DNA of 64,000 nt from Rhodobacteraceae bacterium Alg231-30 (GCA_900143615.1 FREU01000006.1:124001-188000); one strand, 5' to 3'. Shown: positions 19,445 through 29,693, counted from the first letter of the stretch. The notes: a model not told the origin generated them from the sequence alone. A program made the numbers and translations.

Positions 19445-19483
19445 GGCGAAATCGGCACCGTCGCAATACCGACGCGATACAGA
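19445..19483. repeat. Dispersed 11-bp tandem-repeat element, copy A
   Basis: A 12-base block GGCGAAATCGGC (19445-19456) followed by two 11-base units CGCAATACCGA and CGCGATACAGA (19462-19483). The same units occur again at 59278-59324, where the 12-base block lies on the other side and inverted. Both copies are intergenic. The function is unknown. Confidence 0.65.
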
Positions 19484-19507
19484 CGGGTGTTTTTGCGTTT
19501 ATGGCGG

Positions 19508-20542
19508 TTATTTTCCCGGGGTGAACAGATCACTTTGATCGCCGCGTTTTGGCGCTGTTAGGCCCAAATGTGCCCAGGCTTTTGGTGCCAACATGCGCCC
19601 GCGCGGCGTGCGCTGTATCAGCCCTTGTTGCAACAGAAACGGCTCAATGACTTCTTCCAACGCATCCCGTGCTTCGCTCAATGCCGCCGAGATCGTGTCA
19701 ATCCCCACGGGTCCACCGCCATAGTTTTCCGCAATGAACTGCAGGTATCTGCGGTCCGCCCCGTCCAGCCCCAGATTGTCGACTCCCAATCGCGTAAGTG
19801 CGCCATCGGCAAGGCTTTTTGAGATGGTTCCATCCCCTTCGACAAGGGCGAAATCCACCACACGACGCAGCAGACGCCCCGCGATCCTCGGCGTGCCGCG
19901 TGAGCGCTTCGCGATCTCGCGCGCGCCTTTGTCGTCGGCAGGCACCTGTAGTTTACGGGCGTTGCGCGTGACAATCTCGTTGAGTTCGTCCTCGGTATAA
20001 AACTGCAATCTTGTCGGAATACCAAAGCGGTCGCGCAGCGGTGTGGTCAACAACCCCAACCGCGTCGTCGCCCCCACCAGCGTAAAAGGCTGCAACTCAA
20101 TGCGAACCGTCCGCGCCGCCGGCCCTTCTCCGATCACCAAATCAAGTTCAAAATCCTCCATCGCGGGATAGAGAACTTCTTCCACCGCCGGATTAAGTCT
20201 ATGAATTTCATCGATAAACAGGACATCTCGGGCTTCGAGGTTCGTTAAGATCGCAGCCAGATCCCCTGCCTTGGCCAGCACCGGCCCCGAGGTCATTCGG
20301 AAATTAACCCCCAACTCCCGCGCCATTATCTGCGCCAAAGTTGTCTTACCCAAACCGGGAGGACCATGGAATAAAGTATGATCCATCGCCTCGCCACGTC
20401 GCTTGGCACTTTCGATAAAAACCCTTAAATTGGCGCGCGCCTCCCGCTGACCAATAAATTCTTCTAGTGCGAGAGGACGCAACGCGCGATCTGCATCTTC
20501 TGGCCGCGGCTCAGGGCGCAGAGTGGGGTCCGGCTGGTCCAT
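19508..20542 (-). CDS. ruvB: Holliday junction branch migration DNA helicase RuvB
   Basis: Hexameric AAA+ motor driving branch migration with RuvA. Seen: ALEEFIGQ at the start of the ATPase core, Walker [13 protein letters not shown] near residue 59, Walker [11 protein letters not shown], sensor motif [18 protein letters not shown], arginine [14 protein letters not shown], and a C-terminal winged-helix domain ([17 protein letters not shown]). The length of 344 is typical. Last gene of ruvCAB, 3 bases after ruvA. Confidence 0.98.
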   Translation of the reverse strand: MDQPDPTLRPEPRPEDADRALRPLALEEFIGQREARANLRVFIESAKRRGEAMDHTLFHGPPGLGKTTLAQIMARELGVNFRMTSGPVLAKAGDLAAILTNLEARDVLFIDEIHRLNPAVEEVLYPAMEDFELDLVIGEGPAARTVRIELQPFTLVGATTRLGLLTTPLRDRFGIPTRLQFYTEDELNEIVTRNARKLQVPADDKGAREIAKRSRGTPRIAGRLLRRVVDFALVEGDGTISKSLADGALTRLGVDNLGLDGADRRYLQFIAENYGGGPVGIDTISAALSEARDALEEVIEPFLLQQGLIQRTPRGRMLAPKAWAHLGLTAPKRGDQSDLFTPGK

Positions 20543-20545
20543 CGA

Positions 20546-21244
20546 TTACCCCTTTGGAGCCAATAGTTTAAGAGCGGCACGGATCAATCCACCGGCGTCT
20601 GCATCAGGCGCCTCTCCAGCCGCCTCGGCCACCGCGCTGGCGGCCTCGGATGGGGCATAACCGAGGTTGCTTAAGGCTGAGAGAGCATCCGCTTGAACCG
20701 AAGCCGCGGAAGCCCCCACCGCAGCGGGTGCAACCTTCGCCACCGCCGGTGCAGGATCGCTCTCAACCAGCGCATCATCAGACGCCGGCGCCGCCAAAAC
20801 TTCGCCTTGCGCAGCCTCCAAAGTGCCCGCCAACGCCATGATTTGCGGCGCTTTATCCTTCAATTCGATCACCACGCGCTGCGCCGTTTTAGGCCCAATC
20901 CCTTTCGCCGCCTTGATCGCTGTCACATCCCCCAGAGCAATGGCGCGTCCAACGCCTTCGGCTCCCAAAGTCCCCAAAATAGCCAGTGATGCTTTGGCGC
21001 CGATGCCTTGCACACTAATCAGCAATCTATGCCATTCTTTTTCAAGAAGTGTCGAAAACCCAAAGAGTTGCAACAGATCTTCGCGCACCAATAATTCGGT
21101 GTGCAGGGCAACAGCCTCGCCAACACTCGGCATACTGGCCAACACGCGATCTGAACAATAAACAACATACCCCACGCCGCGCACATCAATCAGAACATGG
21201 TCCGTACTGCGATACTCAAGCCGCCCCGAAATCTTGCCGATCAT
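20546..21244 (-). CDS. ruvA: Holliday junction branch migration complex subunit RuvA
   Basis: Binds four-way junctions and loads RuvB. Starts [11 protein letters not shown] (OB-fold domain), with helix-hairpin-helix motifs [18 protein letters not shown] and [20 protein letters not shown] around residues 70-130, an Ala/Pro-rich linker and a C-terminal UBA-like domain ([16 protein letters not shown]) that touches RuvB. The ATG at 21244 overlaps the ruvC stop in ATGA. At 232 residues it is slightly longer than E. coli RuvA because of the linker. Confidence 0.97.
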   Translation of the reverse strand: MIGKISGRLEYRSTDHVLIDVRGVGYVVYCSDRVLASMPSVGEAVALHTELLVREDLLQLFGFSTLLEKEWHRLLISVQGIGAKASLAILGTLGAEGVGRAIALGDVTAIKAAKGIGPKTAQRVVIELKDKAPQIMALAGTLEAAQGEVLAAPASDDALVESDPAPAVAKVAPAAVGASAASVQADALSALSNLGYAPSEAASAVAEAAGEAPDADAGGLIRAALKLLAPKG

Positions 21245-21747
21245 GCGTTCGCCCTCTTTAATGCAGCAGCATAGCCCGCACCTGCACGCGCATAATGCGC
21301 GTGACACATGGCAATCGCCAAGGCGTCCGCTGCGTCCGGCCCGTTAATGACAACACCAGGCAGTTGAAGCTTCACCATATATTCCACTTGCTGCTTTTCA
21401 GCGTGTCCCGCGCCAACAATTGTTTTCTTCACTTTGTTGGGGGCATATTCGCCCACCGCCAAACCTGCCTGTGCCGGCACCAGCAACGCGATACCGCGCG
21501 CCTGCCCAAGCTTGAGCGTGCCAGCTCCGTCTTTGTTCACAAAGGTCTGTTCAACCGCCGCTTGGTCTGGTTGAAAGCGGTGCACAACATCGGTCATTTG
21601 TTCATAAAGCGACAACAATCTCGCGGCCAAATCGGTGCCTTTTGAATGACAGATGCCATTTGCGACATGGCTGAGCCGGCTGCCTTCCGCATCGATCACA
21701 CCCCAGCCCATATTTCGAAGCCCGGGGTCTATTCCCAAAACACGCAT
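21241..21747 (-). CDS. ruvC: Crossover junction endodeoxyribonuclease RuvC
   Basis: Dimeric Holliday junction resolvase. The four acidic catalytic positions are visible: [13 protein letters not shown] (Asp7), [10 protein letters not shown] (Glu near 67), and the C-terminal [19 protein letters not shown] with the two Asp. Length 168 fits. First gene of ruvCAB, which supports recombinational repair. Confidence 0.97.
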   Translation of the reverse strand: MRVLGIDPGLRNMGWGVIDAEGSRLSHVANGICHSKGTDLAARLLSLYEQMTDVVHRFQPDQAAVEQTFVNKDGAGTLKLGQARGIALLVPAQAGLAVGEYAPNKVKKTIVGAGHAEKQQVEYMVKLQLPGVVINGPDAADALAIAMCHAHYARAGAGYAAALKRANA

Positions 21748-21850
21748 TTGGTTCCTGCCCTGCCCATTTGTTGTTGCTTTTTTGAAGCACTAGCACGAAA
21801 CGGGAACAAACACCAAGCACAATAGCGCATCAACAGTTCGCGACACTCTT

Positions 21851-21879
21851 TTGACAGATTGCGACGCACCCTCTATCTG
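21851..21879 (+). promoter_or_regulatory. Possible promoter upstream of the DUF1127 gene
   Basis: TTGACA at 21851-21856 is a perfect -35 hexamer, with TATCTG 17 bases downstream as a weak -10. It lies about 200 bases before the DUF1127 start, so a long leader would result. The interval between ruvC and that gene (336 bases) has no other feature that I can support. Confidence 0.3.
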
Positions 21880-22082
21880 GCACTCCCTTTTAGGATAAAA
21901 ACGACACGTTTTCGGTCGCTTTTCGCCCTTATTCTTAAGGCCTTCAGGCGGTTTTCCACTCATGCAGAAATTGCATGCCCCCTATGAGTTTTTCGCGCTT
22001 GTTCTGGCGATAACTCGCTCCTATTTGCCGTTTATTGAAAGCTCGGACCATAGTTCACCCCAAAACAGAAGGATTTTTAGAT

Positions 22083-22271
22083 ATGGCCACCTATGAAACC
22101 ACCTACGCCCCAGGTATTTTTGGCCGTATTGGCCAGACCTTCGCATCCGTTGCAGCAACACTTGCCGCTTGGAACGACACACGCATGACCCGCAACGCGC
22201 TGCGTCAGCTGACCGATCGTGAACTCGACGATATCGGACTGTCACGCGGCGACATCGAAGACATTCACTAA
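22083..22271 (+). CDS. DUF1127 domain-containing small protein
   Basis: A 62-residue protein ending in the DUF1127 signature: WNDTRMTRNALRQLTDREL followed by DDIGLSRGDIEDI, an Arg-rich helix-turn ending. Family members are small, often stress- or phosphate-responsive, and some bind RNA. The ATG at 22083 follows AGAAGGA. The gene is monocistronic: a terminator follows directly at 22318. Confidence 0.9.
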   Translation: MATYETTYAPGIFGRIGQTFASVAATLAAWNDTRMTRNALRQLTDRELDDIGLSRGDIEDIH

Positions 22272-22317
22272 GCGGCACCCGCCCTTAGGTACCGTTTTCG
22301 GATCATCGGTTCAGAAA

Positions 22318-22349
22318 GCCGCGCGCCCATTTGGGCCGCGGTTTTTTTG
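22318..22349 (+). terminator. Terminator after the DUF1127 gene
   Basis: A GC-rich imperfect stem (CCGCGCGCCC against GGGCCGCGG, one bulged base) with loop ATTT, followed on the plus strand by seven T residues. It lies about 45 bases past the DUF1127 stop. Confidence 0.88.
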
Positions 22350-22373
22350 TGCCAGAGTGCTAGATCCAAAAAG

Positions 22374-22412
22374 GTAAAAGCCCCGCGGAGAGAGACGCGG
22401 GGCTTTCTGTGC
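22374..22412 (-). terminator. Terminator of the minus-strand gene ending at 22429
   Basis: An 11-bp stem with left arm AAAGCCCCGCG and right arm CGCGGGGCTTT around 22378-22407, followed on the minus strand by TTTTACCTTTTT. Back-to-back with the plus-strand terminator above it, it insulates the two convergent genes. Confidence 0.85.
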
Positions 22413-22428
22413 TGAACGTGTTGGAGGG

Positions 22429-22776
22429 TCAGCGAATTGCTTTGATTTGTGTCGCCACCCACCGCGACACGGGGTCGGGCTTCATTGGCAACGATGCGAT
22501 GCGCTCGGCGGTTGTTCCACCAGCCATGCGCGCAACATTCTGAGAATAGAAATCGGGGCCAAACTCGGCGATGACAGCGCCTTTAACACCAAAGAATGCG
22601 ATCGCGACCATCGCCAACCCAGTCCATGGGATGTTACGGCGGCGCCCTGCGCCTTTTACAATGACGTAGCCATCACGGTTAATGGCAACCGACTTGCGTC
22701 CGATGCGACCGGTCTTTTCTTGCTTGCGGTAGATCCGCGCAAGACGTTCATGAAAATCTGCGTATGATTCACTCAT
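22429..22776 (-). CDS. Hypothetical membrane-associated protein
   Basis: A 115-residue product not assigned to a family. Basic N-terminus (HERLARIYRKQEKTGRIGRK), then one predicted membrane helix (IPWTGLAMVAIAFFGVKGAVI) near residues 50-70, and a C-terminal part with FGPDFYSQNVARMAGGTTAE, probably outside the cytoplasm. The ATG at 22776 is chosen; a TTG at 22806 is possible. It is isolated between prmA and the DUF1127 gene and has its own terminator. Confidence 0.75.
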   Translation of the reverse strand: MSESYADFHERLARIYRKQEKTGRIGRKSVAINRDGYVIVKGAGRRRNIPWTGLAMVAIAFFGVKGAVIAEFGPDFYSQNVARMAGGTTAERIASLPMKPDPVSRWVATQIKAIR

Positions 22777-22983
22777 GGCGACAACTTCAGGTTTGGCCCC
22801 CACCAAACATGGTCAAACTTGCGCCAAAATGTGGCAAGAATGTGGCGAAGCCCGGCAAATACGGCGCTTTCAAGACAAATGAGGCAAAAACGCCTAACTT
22901 TCTGATAACCATAAAAACAATAATTGAAGCTACACATTTATTGCATCCACAACAGAAACAATAAAGCCTGCACATCTGAACCT

Positions 22984-23013
22984 GCAAAAAAGAAAGGGCG
23001 GCCAAAGCCGCCC
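22984..23013 (-). terminator. Terminator after prmA
   Basis: A 7-bp perfect GC stem (arms GGGCGGC at 22996-23002 and GCCGCCC at 23007-23013) with a 4-base loop, followed on the minus strand by TTTCTTTTTTG. It lies about 30 bases past the prmA stop. The adjoining 22850-22990 is AT-rich and shows no gene. Confidence 0.9.
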
Positions 23014-23040
23014 GATTCGTCACTGCCAAAGCCTAACTCT

Positions 23041-23910
23041 CTAGCGTTTTGTCAGCGTCAGAGTCGTCCACTCGCCAATTTCTTCGCGGGTGTGTACATC
23101 GAAACCCGCGCCATCATAGGCGGCAACAACCTCATCAGCCTGCTCATTCAGTATACCTGACAGGATTGCATGCCCTGCTGCGCCGATATTCCCGCCCATA
23201 TCCGGCGCCAGATCGATCAGCGGCGCTTTCAGGATATTAGCAAAAATCAGATCATACGGCGCTTTGGCTGCGAGATCTGGATGCCCAAAGCCAGCAGCTT
23301 CGACACAGACAACACGCCCAACCAAGTCATTGGCTGCAACGTTTGCCTCAGCGACATCCACCGCGACCTCATCAATGTCACTTGCCATGACCACATTGGG
23401 CCAAATCCGCGCGGCCCCCATCGCTAATACGGCGGTGCCACATCCGATGTCCGCCACGCTTTGACCAACAAAGCCTTCGTTTGCTAAACGATCCAGCGCC
23501 TTTAGACATCCCAGTGTGGTGCCGTGGTGCCCCGTGCCAAACGCCATAGCGGCTTCGATCAACAAAGGCTCAGCCCCTTCGGGCAATTTATCCGCGTCGT
23601 GGCTGCCATAGACAAAGAAGCGGCCTGCTTCCACGGGTGCCAATTCGCGCTTCACATGTGCCACCCAGTCGGTCTCGGGCAGCTCGCTGACCGCAAATGG
23701 CTTGGCACCAAAGGCAGCGGCCAACACAGCCAGTCCGGCCTCATCAGGGGCCTCGGTAAAATACCCGCCGATTTCCCAGAGCCCCGAGCCATCTTCAACT
23801 TCGAACACGCCAACACCGGTTGGCTCCGGTATCAAACGCTCCATCGCCTCACCAAGCTGCTCAGCTTGCTCTTTCCCCATAAGGGTCGTTAGGGCGGTAA
23901 ATGTGGGCAT
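23041..23910 (-). CDS. prmA: Ribosomal protein L11 methyltransferase PrmA
   Basis: SAM-dependent trimethylation of ribosomal protein L11. The C-terminal Rossmann methyltransferase domain has AFGTGHHGTTLGCLKAL near residue 125, motif I VADIGCGTAVLAMGAAR, motif II VMASDIDEVAVDVA and the catalytic-loop motif LIFANILKAPLIDLA. The N-terminal domain is the substrate-binding part. At 289 residues it fits the family. It follows the MATE gene by 51 bases on the same strand. Confidence 0.95.
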   Translation of the reverse strand: MPTFTALTTLMGKEQAEQLGEAMERLIPEPTGVGVFEVEDGSGLWEIGGYFTEAPDEAGLAVLAAAFGAKPFAVSELPETDWVAHVKRELAPVEAGRFFVYGSHDADKLPEGAEPLLIEAAMAFGTGHHGTTLGCLKALDRLANEGFVGQSVADIGCGTAVLAMGAARIWPNVVMASDIDEVAVDVAEANVAANDLVGRVVCVEAAGFGHPDLAAKAPYDLIFANILKAPLIDLAPDMGGNIGAAGHAILSGILNEQADEVVAAYDGAGFDVHTREEIGEWTTLTLTKR

Positions 23911-23961
23911 TACGGATCTCCTTGAATACGCTTTGGCGCTTAGGCGCTTGGCGCTTCGTCG

Positions 23962-25305
23962 TCAAGCCTCGCGCCCAAAGTCGCGCAGGAAGCGCCAACT
24001 CCAGAGTGCCGCCAAAACACCCACTGCAGCGCCCACACCTGATTGTGCGTAAATCACACCTGGTGCCTCAAAAGCTGACGCCAGCCACCAAGCGACCGGC
24101 AAGATTAACACCCCATCGCGCAGCCAGTTCAACGCTGTTGAACGCATCGGGCGATCAAGGTTGTTGAAAACCGAATTTGCCACGAACAACGCGCCGATGA
24201 ACAGAAAAGCACCTGCGCCCAGATAAGCGAATGCGCGGTACACCTGCACGCCGACACCCGAAATCCCAAAGCCAGAAATCACCAACTCAGCGGTCCCAGC
24301 CAAAGCCGCCCAAGCGATCAGCGTATAGACCGAGCAAAAGATCAAAGCGTCCCGGAACGTCATCCGCAGCCTGTCAAAGTACTTTGCCCCATAGTTCTGA
24401 CCAAAAATGCCACCAATCGCGCCTGACAGTGAAAATATCCCACCAAAGGCCACCACAGTAAGACGGTTCACGACGGCCCAAGCAGCCACCGCGCCATCAC
24501 CAAATCCCGCGATGACACCAGTCAAAAGATAGTTGCCAAAAGGTGTCGCCATCTGTGTCAGGAGCGCAGGCAACGCCACCGCAAGAAACGGTCGTGCACA
24601 GCGTCGCAACGCCCAAAGGGCTGGCCGAGCAAACAAGTCATGCACGCGGGTCGCAAACCACAACGCCATACCGGCCATCACAAAGCGCGACACGACCACG
24701 CCCAGCGCGGCCCCATCCAGCCCCATGCCCAACCCCAAGATCAGAAACGGGTCCAGCACCATCGCCACCGAGCCGGACGTCAGCGTCACCATCATCGAGC
24801 GACGCGCATCGCCTTCAGCGCGCAAACTGGCCTGTCCGGCCAAGCCAAAGGCCATGACGAACAACGACGGCATGGAAATAAGAATATAGCGCGATGCCAG
24901 CTCAAGTGTCTCGCCTTCCGCCCCGACCTGCGCCAGCAAAGCCTCGCGAAACAGCACGAGACCGGACGCAACCACGGCCATAACTAAGGCGGTGATGATC
25001 AGCGCGCTTGTAGCTTCGTGACGGGCTTGCTCATAATCGCCCATCCCAATCCGGCGCGACACCATTGCAGTGCCCGCAATCATCAGACCGACACCAATTG
25101 AAACCGCAAAGAACTGGATCGCAAAGGCATAGCCGATGGCCGCGACCAACTGTTGCTCGCCCAGTTTCGCAATCCAGAACAGGTTTGCTAGATCAACCAA
25201 GAATACAAAGGTAATGCCTGTGGCCCCCGCCAAGGTCATGCGCACCACATGGCCCATGGTGGACCCATCCAAAAAGCGTCCGCGCTTTTGTGCGGCCTGC
25301 GCCAT
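23962..25305 (-). CDS. MATE family efflux transporter
   Basis: Twelve-helix multidrug/toxin extrusion protein of 447 residues, using Na+ or H+ gradients. Typical segments are LAGATGITFVFLVDLANLFW in the first helix, SIGVGLMIAGTAMVSRRIGMG, MPSLFVMAFGLAGQASLRAEG and the mirror-image second half (NRLTVVAFGGIFSLSGAIGG, IFGQNYGAKYFDR). The substrate cannot be read from sequence. It begins 2 bases after the MFS gene stop, so both are probably co-transcribed. Confidence 0.93.
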   Translation of the reverse strand: MAQAAQKRGRFLDGSTMGHVVRMTLAGATGITFVFLVDLANLFWIAKLGEQQLVAAIGYAFAIQFFAVSIGVGLMIAGTAMVSRRIGMGDYEQARHEATSALIITALVMAVVASGLVLFREALLAQVGAEGETLELASRYILISMPSLFVMAFGLAGQASLRAEGDARRSMMVTLTSGSVAMVLDPFLILGLGMGLDGAALGVVVSRFVMAGMALWFATRVHDLFARPALWALRRCARPFLAVALPALLTQMATPFGNYLLTGVIAGFGDGAVAAWAVVNRLTVVAFGGIFSLSGAIGGIFGQNYGAKYFDRLRMTFRDALIFCSVYTLIAWAALAGTAELVISGFGISGVGVQVYRAFAYLGAGAFLFIGALFVANSVFNNLDRPMRSTALNWLRDGVLILPVAWWLASAFEAPGVIYAQSGVGAAVGVLAALWSWRFLRDFGREA

Positions 25306-25307
25306 GA

Positions 25308-26540
25308 CTATTCCGCTGGCGCGGCCGCAAAGCGGCTGAGGCGGGTTTCGTTACCCTTCTCGGGATGGCGCGGAATTAATGTTGCCAAAGCCAGTGATAT
25401 CGCGGCCATCGCCGCCGCCAAAGCGAACACCGCAGCCGGTGACACCAACCAGAGCAAGCCCAGCAGAACCGGCAAGAACACGGCGGCGATGTGGTTGATG
25501 GTAAAGGCCACCGCCGCTGTGGGCGCCATATCCTCGGGATCCGCGATCTTCTGGAAATAGGTTTTCAGCGCCAGAGCCAAAGCAAACAGCATATGGTCAA
25601 TCACATAGAGGATTGAGGCCAGCAAAACGCCCCAGCCAAAGAAATAGATGCCGCCGTAGGCGAGAAAGACAATCACCAATCCCGCATATTCAAAGATCAG
25701 CGTACGCCGTTCGCCAAAACGGGACACAGCTTCGCCGATCAGTGGCGCAATCGCCATATTGGCCACCAAGTTTATCAGATAGAGCGCGGTGATTTCATGC
25801 ACATCAAAGCCAAACCGCTCGACCATCATGAAACCGGCAAAGACCACAAAAATTTGTCGCCGCGCCCCCGCCATGAACTGCATCGCGTAATAGAGCCAAT
25901 AGCGTTTCTTCAGCACCATCTTGCGGGCCTGTGGCGTACGACCTTCAAACTGCGGAAATGCCACCAGACAATAGATTGCAATCACCGCTGTAATACCACC
26001 ACCGACCAAGTAAACTGAGTTGTAACTCAGATCAAAGCGCTTCCAGCTGAGCACAATGAGGACATAGGCCACCAACGTCGCCGCCGATCCCACCGCCAGC
26101 AGCCACCCCAAGGTTTTAGGCGCTCGCTTTTTGTCGAGCCATTGCAATTGCAGGGACTGATTGACGGTCTCATAATAATGAAACCCGATCGAGCTGAGCA
26201 TTGTGATCGTCAAAATACCCGCCATCGACGGGAACCATGCCGTGACCGCTGTGGCAACGCCCAGCATCAAAAGCGAGACCATGCCCAGCACTTGCTCGCG
26301 AATAAACAGCAAAAGCGCGATCACCCCGATGGCAAAAAAGCCCGGAATTTCGCGCACGGTATGCAACAGACCAATGTCAGCCCCATCAAAGCCGGCCACT
26401 TCGATGACAAAGTTATTGAGCAACGCCGACCACGTATTAAACGCAATCGGCATACCAATCGCCATCAGCACCAACAGCGTGATCGGCCTGCGCCACCAAG
26501 GCAAATGATGCGCGTCATCAAGGGAAACGGTTCTTAACAT
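25308..26540 (-). CDS. MFS transporter
   Basis: A major-facilitator protein of about 410 residues with twelve predicted helices in two halves. N-terminal half: PITLLVLMAIGMPIAFNTWS, GFFAIGVIALLLFIREQVLG; C-terminal half: MVERFGFDVHEITALYLI, AVAFTINHIAAVFLPVLLGL, LLWLVSPAAVFALAAAMAA. The substrate is not evident. A TTG at 26549 fits GAGG better than the ATG at 26540, so the start could be three codons earlier. It heads a group with the MATE gene and prmA. Confidence 0.88.
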   Translation of the reverse strand: MLRTVSLDDAHHLPWWRRPITLLVLMAIGMPIAFNTWSALLNNFVIEVAGFDGADIGLLHTVREIPGFFAIGVIALLLFIREQVLGMVSLLMLGVATAVTAWFPSMAGILTITMLSSIGFHYYETVNQSLQLQWLDKKRAPKTLGWLLAVGSAATLVAYVLIVLSWKRFDLSYNSVYLVGGGITAVIAIYCLVAFPQFEGRTPQARKMVLKKRYWLYYAMQFMAGARRQIFVVFAGFMMVERFGFDVHEITALYLINLVANMAIAPLIGEAVSRFGERRTLIFEYAGLVIVFLAYGGIYFFGWGVLLASILYVIDHMLFALALALKTYFQKIADPEDMAPTAAVAFTINHIAAVFLPVLLGLLWLVSPAAVFALAAAMAAISLALATLIPRHPEKGNETRLSRFAAAPAE

Positions 26541-26673
26541 GCTTTGCAAATACGCCTCACCTCTCTGAAAGGCGAGGAGAAAATGCGCACAATTGCCTTG
26601 CGGTCATGAACATGAGGCAAGGCCCCCTCCCGGTTTGGCAGCAATTGCACCGGATTGAACCGAACAGGTGGCT

Positions 26674-28869
26674 TTAGTAGAAGTTCTGCGGGTCAATATC
26701 GACTGCAAGCCGCAGATCGCCCTTGAGTTTAAATTGCCCCACCCATTGCGCCAAAGCCGCCTGCAAAGGCGCGCCTTTGTCCGCTTTGACCAACAATCTT
26801 ACACGGTGGCGCCCCCGCACCCGCGCGATCGGCGCAGGCGCAGGTCCGTAAACCTCGGCCCCAATCGCGCGCAGCGCAGCCGCATTGCGCGCCAAGGCAT
26901 TGCCCAGATCAAACACCTGACTAACGTCGCCCCCAGACAAGATGATCCCCGCCATACGCCCAAACGGCGGCACACCGGCAAAACGACGCTCGTCTGCTTC
27001 TGCTCGCCAGAACCCAAGCTCATCCCCCGCCAGAATGGCGCGGATCACCGGATGTTCGGGCTGAAAGGTTTGCAACATCGCTTGGCCCGGTTTTTCAGAG
27101 CGCCCGGCGCGTCCTGCCACTTGGCGCATCAACTGAAAGGTACGCTCGGCGGCACGCAAGTCCGACCCTTGCAACCCCAAGTCGGCATCGATCACGCCAA
27201 CCAATGTCAGTAGCGGAAAGTTGTGCCCTTTTGCCACCAGCTGCGTGCCGATAATGATATCCGCACCCCCTGCTGCAATGGTTTCAATACCTTCCTTCAA
27301 CGCACGCGCAGATCCAAACAAATCCGAACTCAGCACAGCCTGACGTGCATCCGGCCACAGCGCAGCCGCCTCTTCTGCCAGCCGCTCAACCCCCGGCCCG
27401 ACTGGGGCCAGCTTGCCTTCAACTTCACATGACGGACATACCTCGGGCATCGGTTTGGTCTCACCGCATTGATGGCACACCAGCCGCTTGAGAAAACGAT
27501 GCTCAACCATACGCGCATCGCAATGGTCACAGCCCACCTGATGACCGCATGCCCGACAAATTGTGACCGGCGCATAACCACGGCGGTTGATGAACAGCAA
27601 AGCTTGCTCGCCCCGCTCAACCCGCTGATCCACCGCTGCCTTCAGGCTGGGAGAAATCCAGCGATCCCGCGGCAAATCCTCGACCCGCATGTCAATCGCG
27701 CGCATTTCCGGCAAGACCGCCGCACCGTAACGCGAGGTCAGCTCCAGCTTTTCGTATTTGCCAGCTTCGGCATTGCTCCAGCTCTCAAGACTTGGTGTGG
27801 CCGAGGCCAAGACAACCCGCGCATTGCACAGAGACGCCCGCAATACAGCCATGTCGCGCGCGTTATACAGCACGCCGTCTTCTTGTTTGTAAGACGTGTC
27901 ATGTTCTTCATCGACTACAATCAGGCCGAGATCGCGATACGGCAGAAAAAGCGCGGAGCGTGCGCCAATCACCATTTGCGCGCCGCCTTCACCGACCATT
28001 TTCCACGTTCGCCGACGCTCGGTCATGGTCACGCCGGAATGCCACTCGGCCGGTTTGGCCCCGAACCGCGCCTCGACCCGCGTCAGAAACTCTGCTGTCA
28101 AAGCGATCTCTGGCAACAGAACCAGCGCCTGACGCCCTTTGCTCAGACATTCTGCAACCGCTTCCAGATAGACTTCGGTCTTGCCCGAGCCTGTAACCCC
28201 GCGCAGCAAGGTTGTGCCATACCGCCCCGAGCGCACACCGGCCTGTAAAGCCGCAGCCCCCGCCGCCTGATCCGCCGTCAACTCTTTGCCGCCATAGTCA
28301 GGATCAAGGCGCATAAACGGCAGATCACGCGGCGTGTCTTCTTCGCGCACAACCCCTTGTTTTACGAGACCTTTGATCACGGAATTCGTCACACCCGCCA
28401 TTTGCCCAAGCTCGCCCATTGTAAAGGCCAGCCCGCCATATTCATCCAACGTCGCCAACACGCGACGACGCGCATCGGTTTGACGATCCGGCTCGCCTTT
28501 TCCGCGACGGTACACTTTGCGCATTGACGGCGGATCAGACAACCCCGGTGCCCGCGTCGCCAACCGCAACATCGCGTGCAACGGCGTTAGGGTGTAGTCT
28601 CCGACCCGTTGCAAAAACAGGCGCATGTCTTCCCCCATCGGGGCCACGTCCAGCACACGGCTGATCGAACGCACGCGCGAGATGTCAAAATCACCTTTGC
28701 CTGCGCCCCAAACCACGCCCAAGACTTTGCGCGGGCCAAGCGGCACCTCGACATATGCGCCCTGCACACAGCCGCCTTCCGGCGCTTTGTAGTCCAAAAA
28801 CCGATCCAGCGGTTGCGCTGTCAGCACAGCGATCAAATCGCCTTGGTTGAAAAAGTCAGGCCCGTCCAA
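26674..28869 (-). CDS. priA: Primosomal protein N' (replication restart helicase PriA)
   Basis: 3'-to-5' DNA helicase that reloads the replisome at repaired forks. Walker A LRGVTGSGKTEVYLEA near residue 220, DEEH box LIVVDEEHDTSYKQEDG, then the zinc-binding cysteine clusters CRACGHQVGCDHCD and CHQCGETKPMPEVCPSCE, and helicase motifs GTQLVAKGHNFP and QVAGRAGRSEKPG. 731 residues is normal. The start is TTG at 28869 after GAGGG; no better in-frame ATG precedes the family N-terminus (LIAVLTAQPLDRFLDYKAP). Confidence 0.96.
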   Translation of the reverse strand: MDGPDFFNQGDLIAVLTAQPLDRFLDYKAPEGGCVQGAYVEVPLGPRKVLGVVWGAGKGDFDISRVRSISRVLDVAPMGEDMRLFLQRVGDYTLTPLHAMLRLATRAPGLSDPPSMRKVYRRGKGEPDRQTDARRRVLATLDEYGGLAFTMGELGQMAGVTNSVIKGLVKQGVVREEDTPRDLPFMRLDPDYGGKELTADQAAGAAALQAGVRSGRYGTTLLRGVTGSGKTEVYLEAVAECLSKGRQALVLLPEIALTAEFLTRVEARFGAKPAEWHSGVTMTERRRTWKMVGEGGAQMVIGARSALFLPYRDLGLIVVDEEHDTSYKQEDGVLYNARDMAVLRASLCNARVVLASATPSLESWSNAEAGKYEKLELTSRYGAAVLPEMRAIDMRVEDLPRDRWISPSLKAAVDQRVERGEQALLFINRRGYAPVTICRACGHQVGCDHCDARMVEHRFLKRLVCHQCGETKPMPEVCPSCEVEGKLAPVGPGVERLAEEAAALWPDARQAVLSSDLFGSARALKEGIETIAAGGADIIIGTQLVAKGHNFPLLTLVGVIDADLGLQGSDLRAAERTFQLMRQVAGRAGRSEKPGQAMLQTFQPEHPVIRAILAGDELGFWRAEADERRFAGVPPFGRMAGIILSGGDVSQVFDLGNALARNAAALRAIGAEVYGPAPAPIARVRGRHRVRLLVKADKGAPLQAALAQWVGQFKLKGDLRLAVDIDPQNFY

Positions 28870-29032
28870 GCTGCCCTCGCCTCATATTTAGCATGTTTCC
28901 GCTAACGTCTTACCCGATTCTGCCCGCTTTCGGGGTTCCAGCATGGGCATCTATCAGGTAAAGGCAACCCGACCCCGAATGCCACGCGGACGCCACCCAT
29001 CCGCCCCTATAAGCCTGTAAAGGACGCACCTT

Positions 29033-29686
29033 ATGAAATTCTTTGTAGATACCGCTGAAATTGATGCTATCGCCGAGCTGAACGCCCTTGGCATGGTGGA
29101 TGGTGTAACCACCAACCCCTCGCTGATCAAGAAATCCGGCCGCGACATTCTTGAAGTGACCAAAGAGATCTGTGATCTGGTCGAAGGTCCCGTCTCTGCC
29201 GAAGTCACAGCGACTGACGCTGACGAAATGATTGCCGAAGGCCGCAAGCTGGTTGAGATAGCCGACAACATCGCCGTCAAGGTCCCGCTGACTTGGGATG
29301 GCCTCAAAGCCTGTAAGACGCTGACTGACGACGGTCACATGGTCAACGTGACCCTGTGTTTCTCAGCCAATCAGGCGCTGCTGGCGGCCAAAGCCGGTGC
29401 AACTTTCATCTCGCCCTTTATCGGTCGTCTGGATGACATCAACATCGATGGCATGGACCTGATTGCCGACATCCGCTCGGTCTATGACAACTATGGCTTT
29501 GAAACCCAAATTCTGGCGGCATCGATCCGCACCGTAAACCACGTCACACAATGTGCCCTGATCGGCGCCGACGTGATGACAGCCCCTCCCGGTGTTATTA
29601 AGTCGATGATCAACCACCCGCTGACCGACAAAGGTCTGGACGCGTTTCTGAAAGACATCGCAAGCGCTGGCATCAAGATCCTCTAA
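29033..29686 (+). CDS. fsa: Fructose-6-phosphate aldolase / small transaldolase family protein
   Basis: Class I aldolase barrel of 217 residues. It starts [11 protein letters not shown] and contains [13 protein letters not shown], the Schiff-base region [13 protein letters not shown] with the catalytic Lys near residue 86, [20 protein letters not shown] and [20 protein letters not shown]. The small family covers fructose-6-phosphate aldolases and short transaldolases, which differ by a few active-site residues, so either may be the true activity. Transcribed away from priA. Directly behind the stop lies a hairpin repeat element. Confidence 0.9.
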   Translation: MKFFVDTAEIDAIAELNALGMVDGVTTNPSLIKKSGRDILEVTKEICDLVEGPVSAEVTATDADEMIAEGRKLVEIADNIAVKVPLTWDGLKACKTLTDDGHMVNVTLCFSANQALLAAKAGATFISPFIGRLDDINIDGMDLIADIRSVYDNYGFETQILAASIRTVNHVTQCALIGADVMTAPPGVIKSMINHPLTDKGLDAFLKDIASAGIKIL

Positions 29687-29693
29687 GGATTTG

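Noticed and set aside
19508-21747. ruvCAB as anything unusual
   Set aside because: Standard gene order, lengths and motifs.
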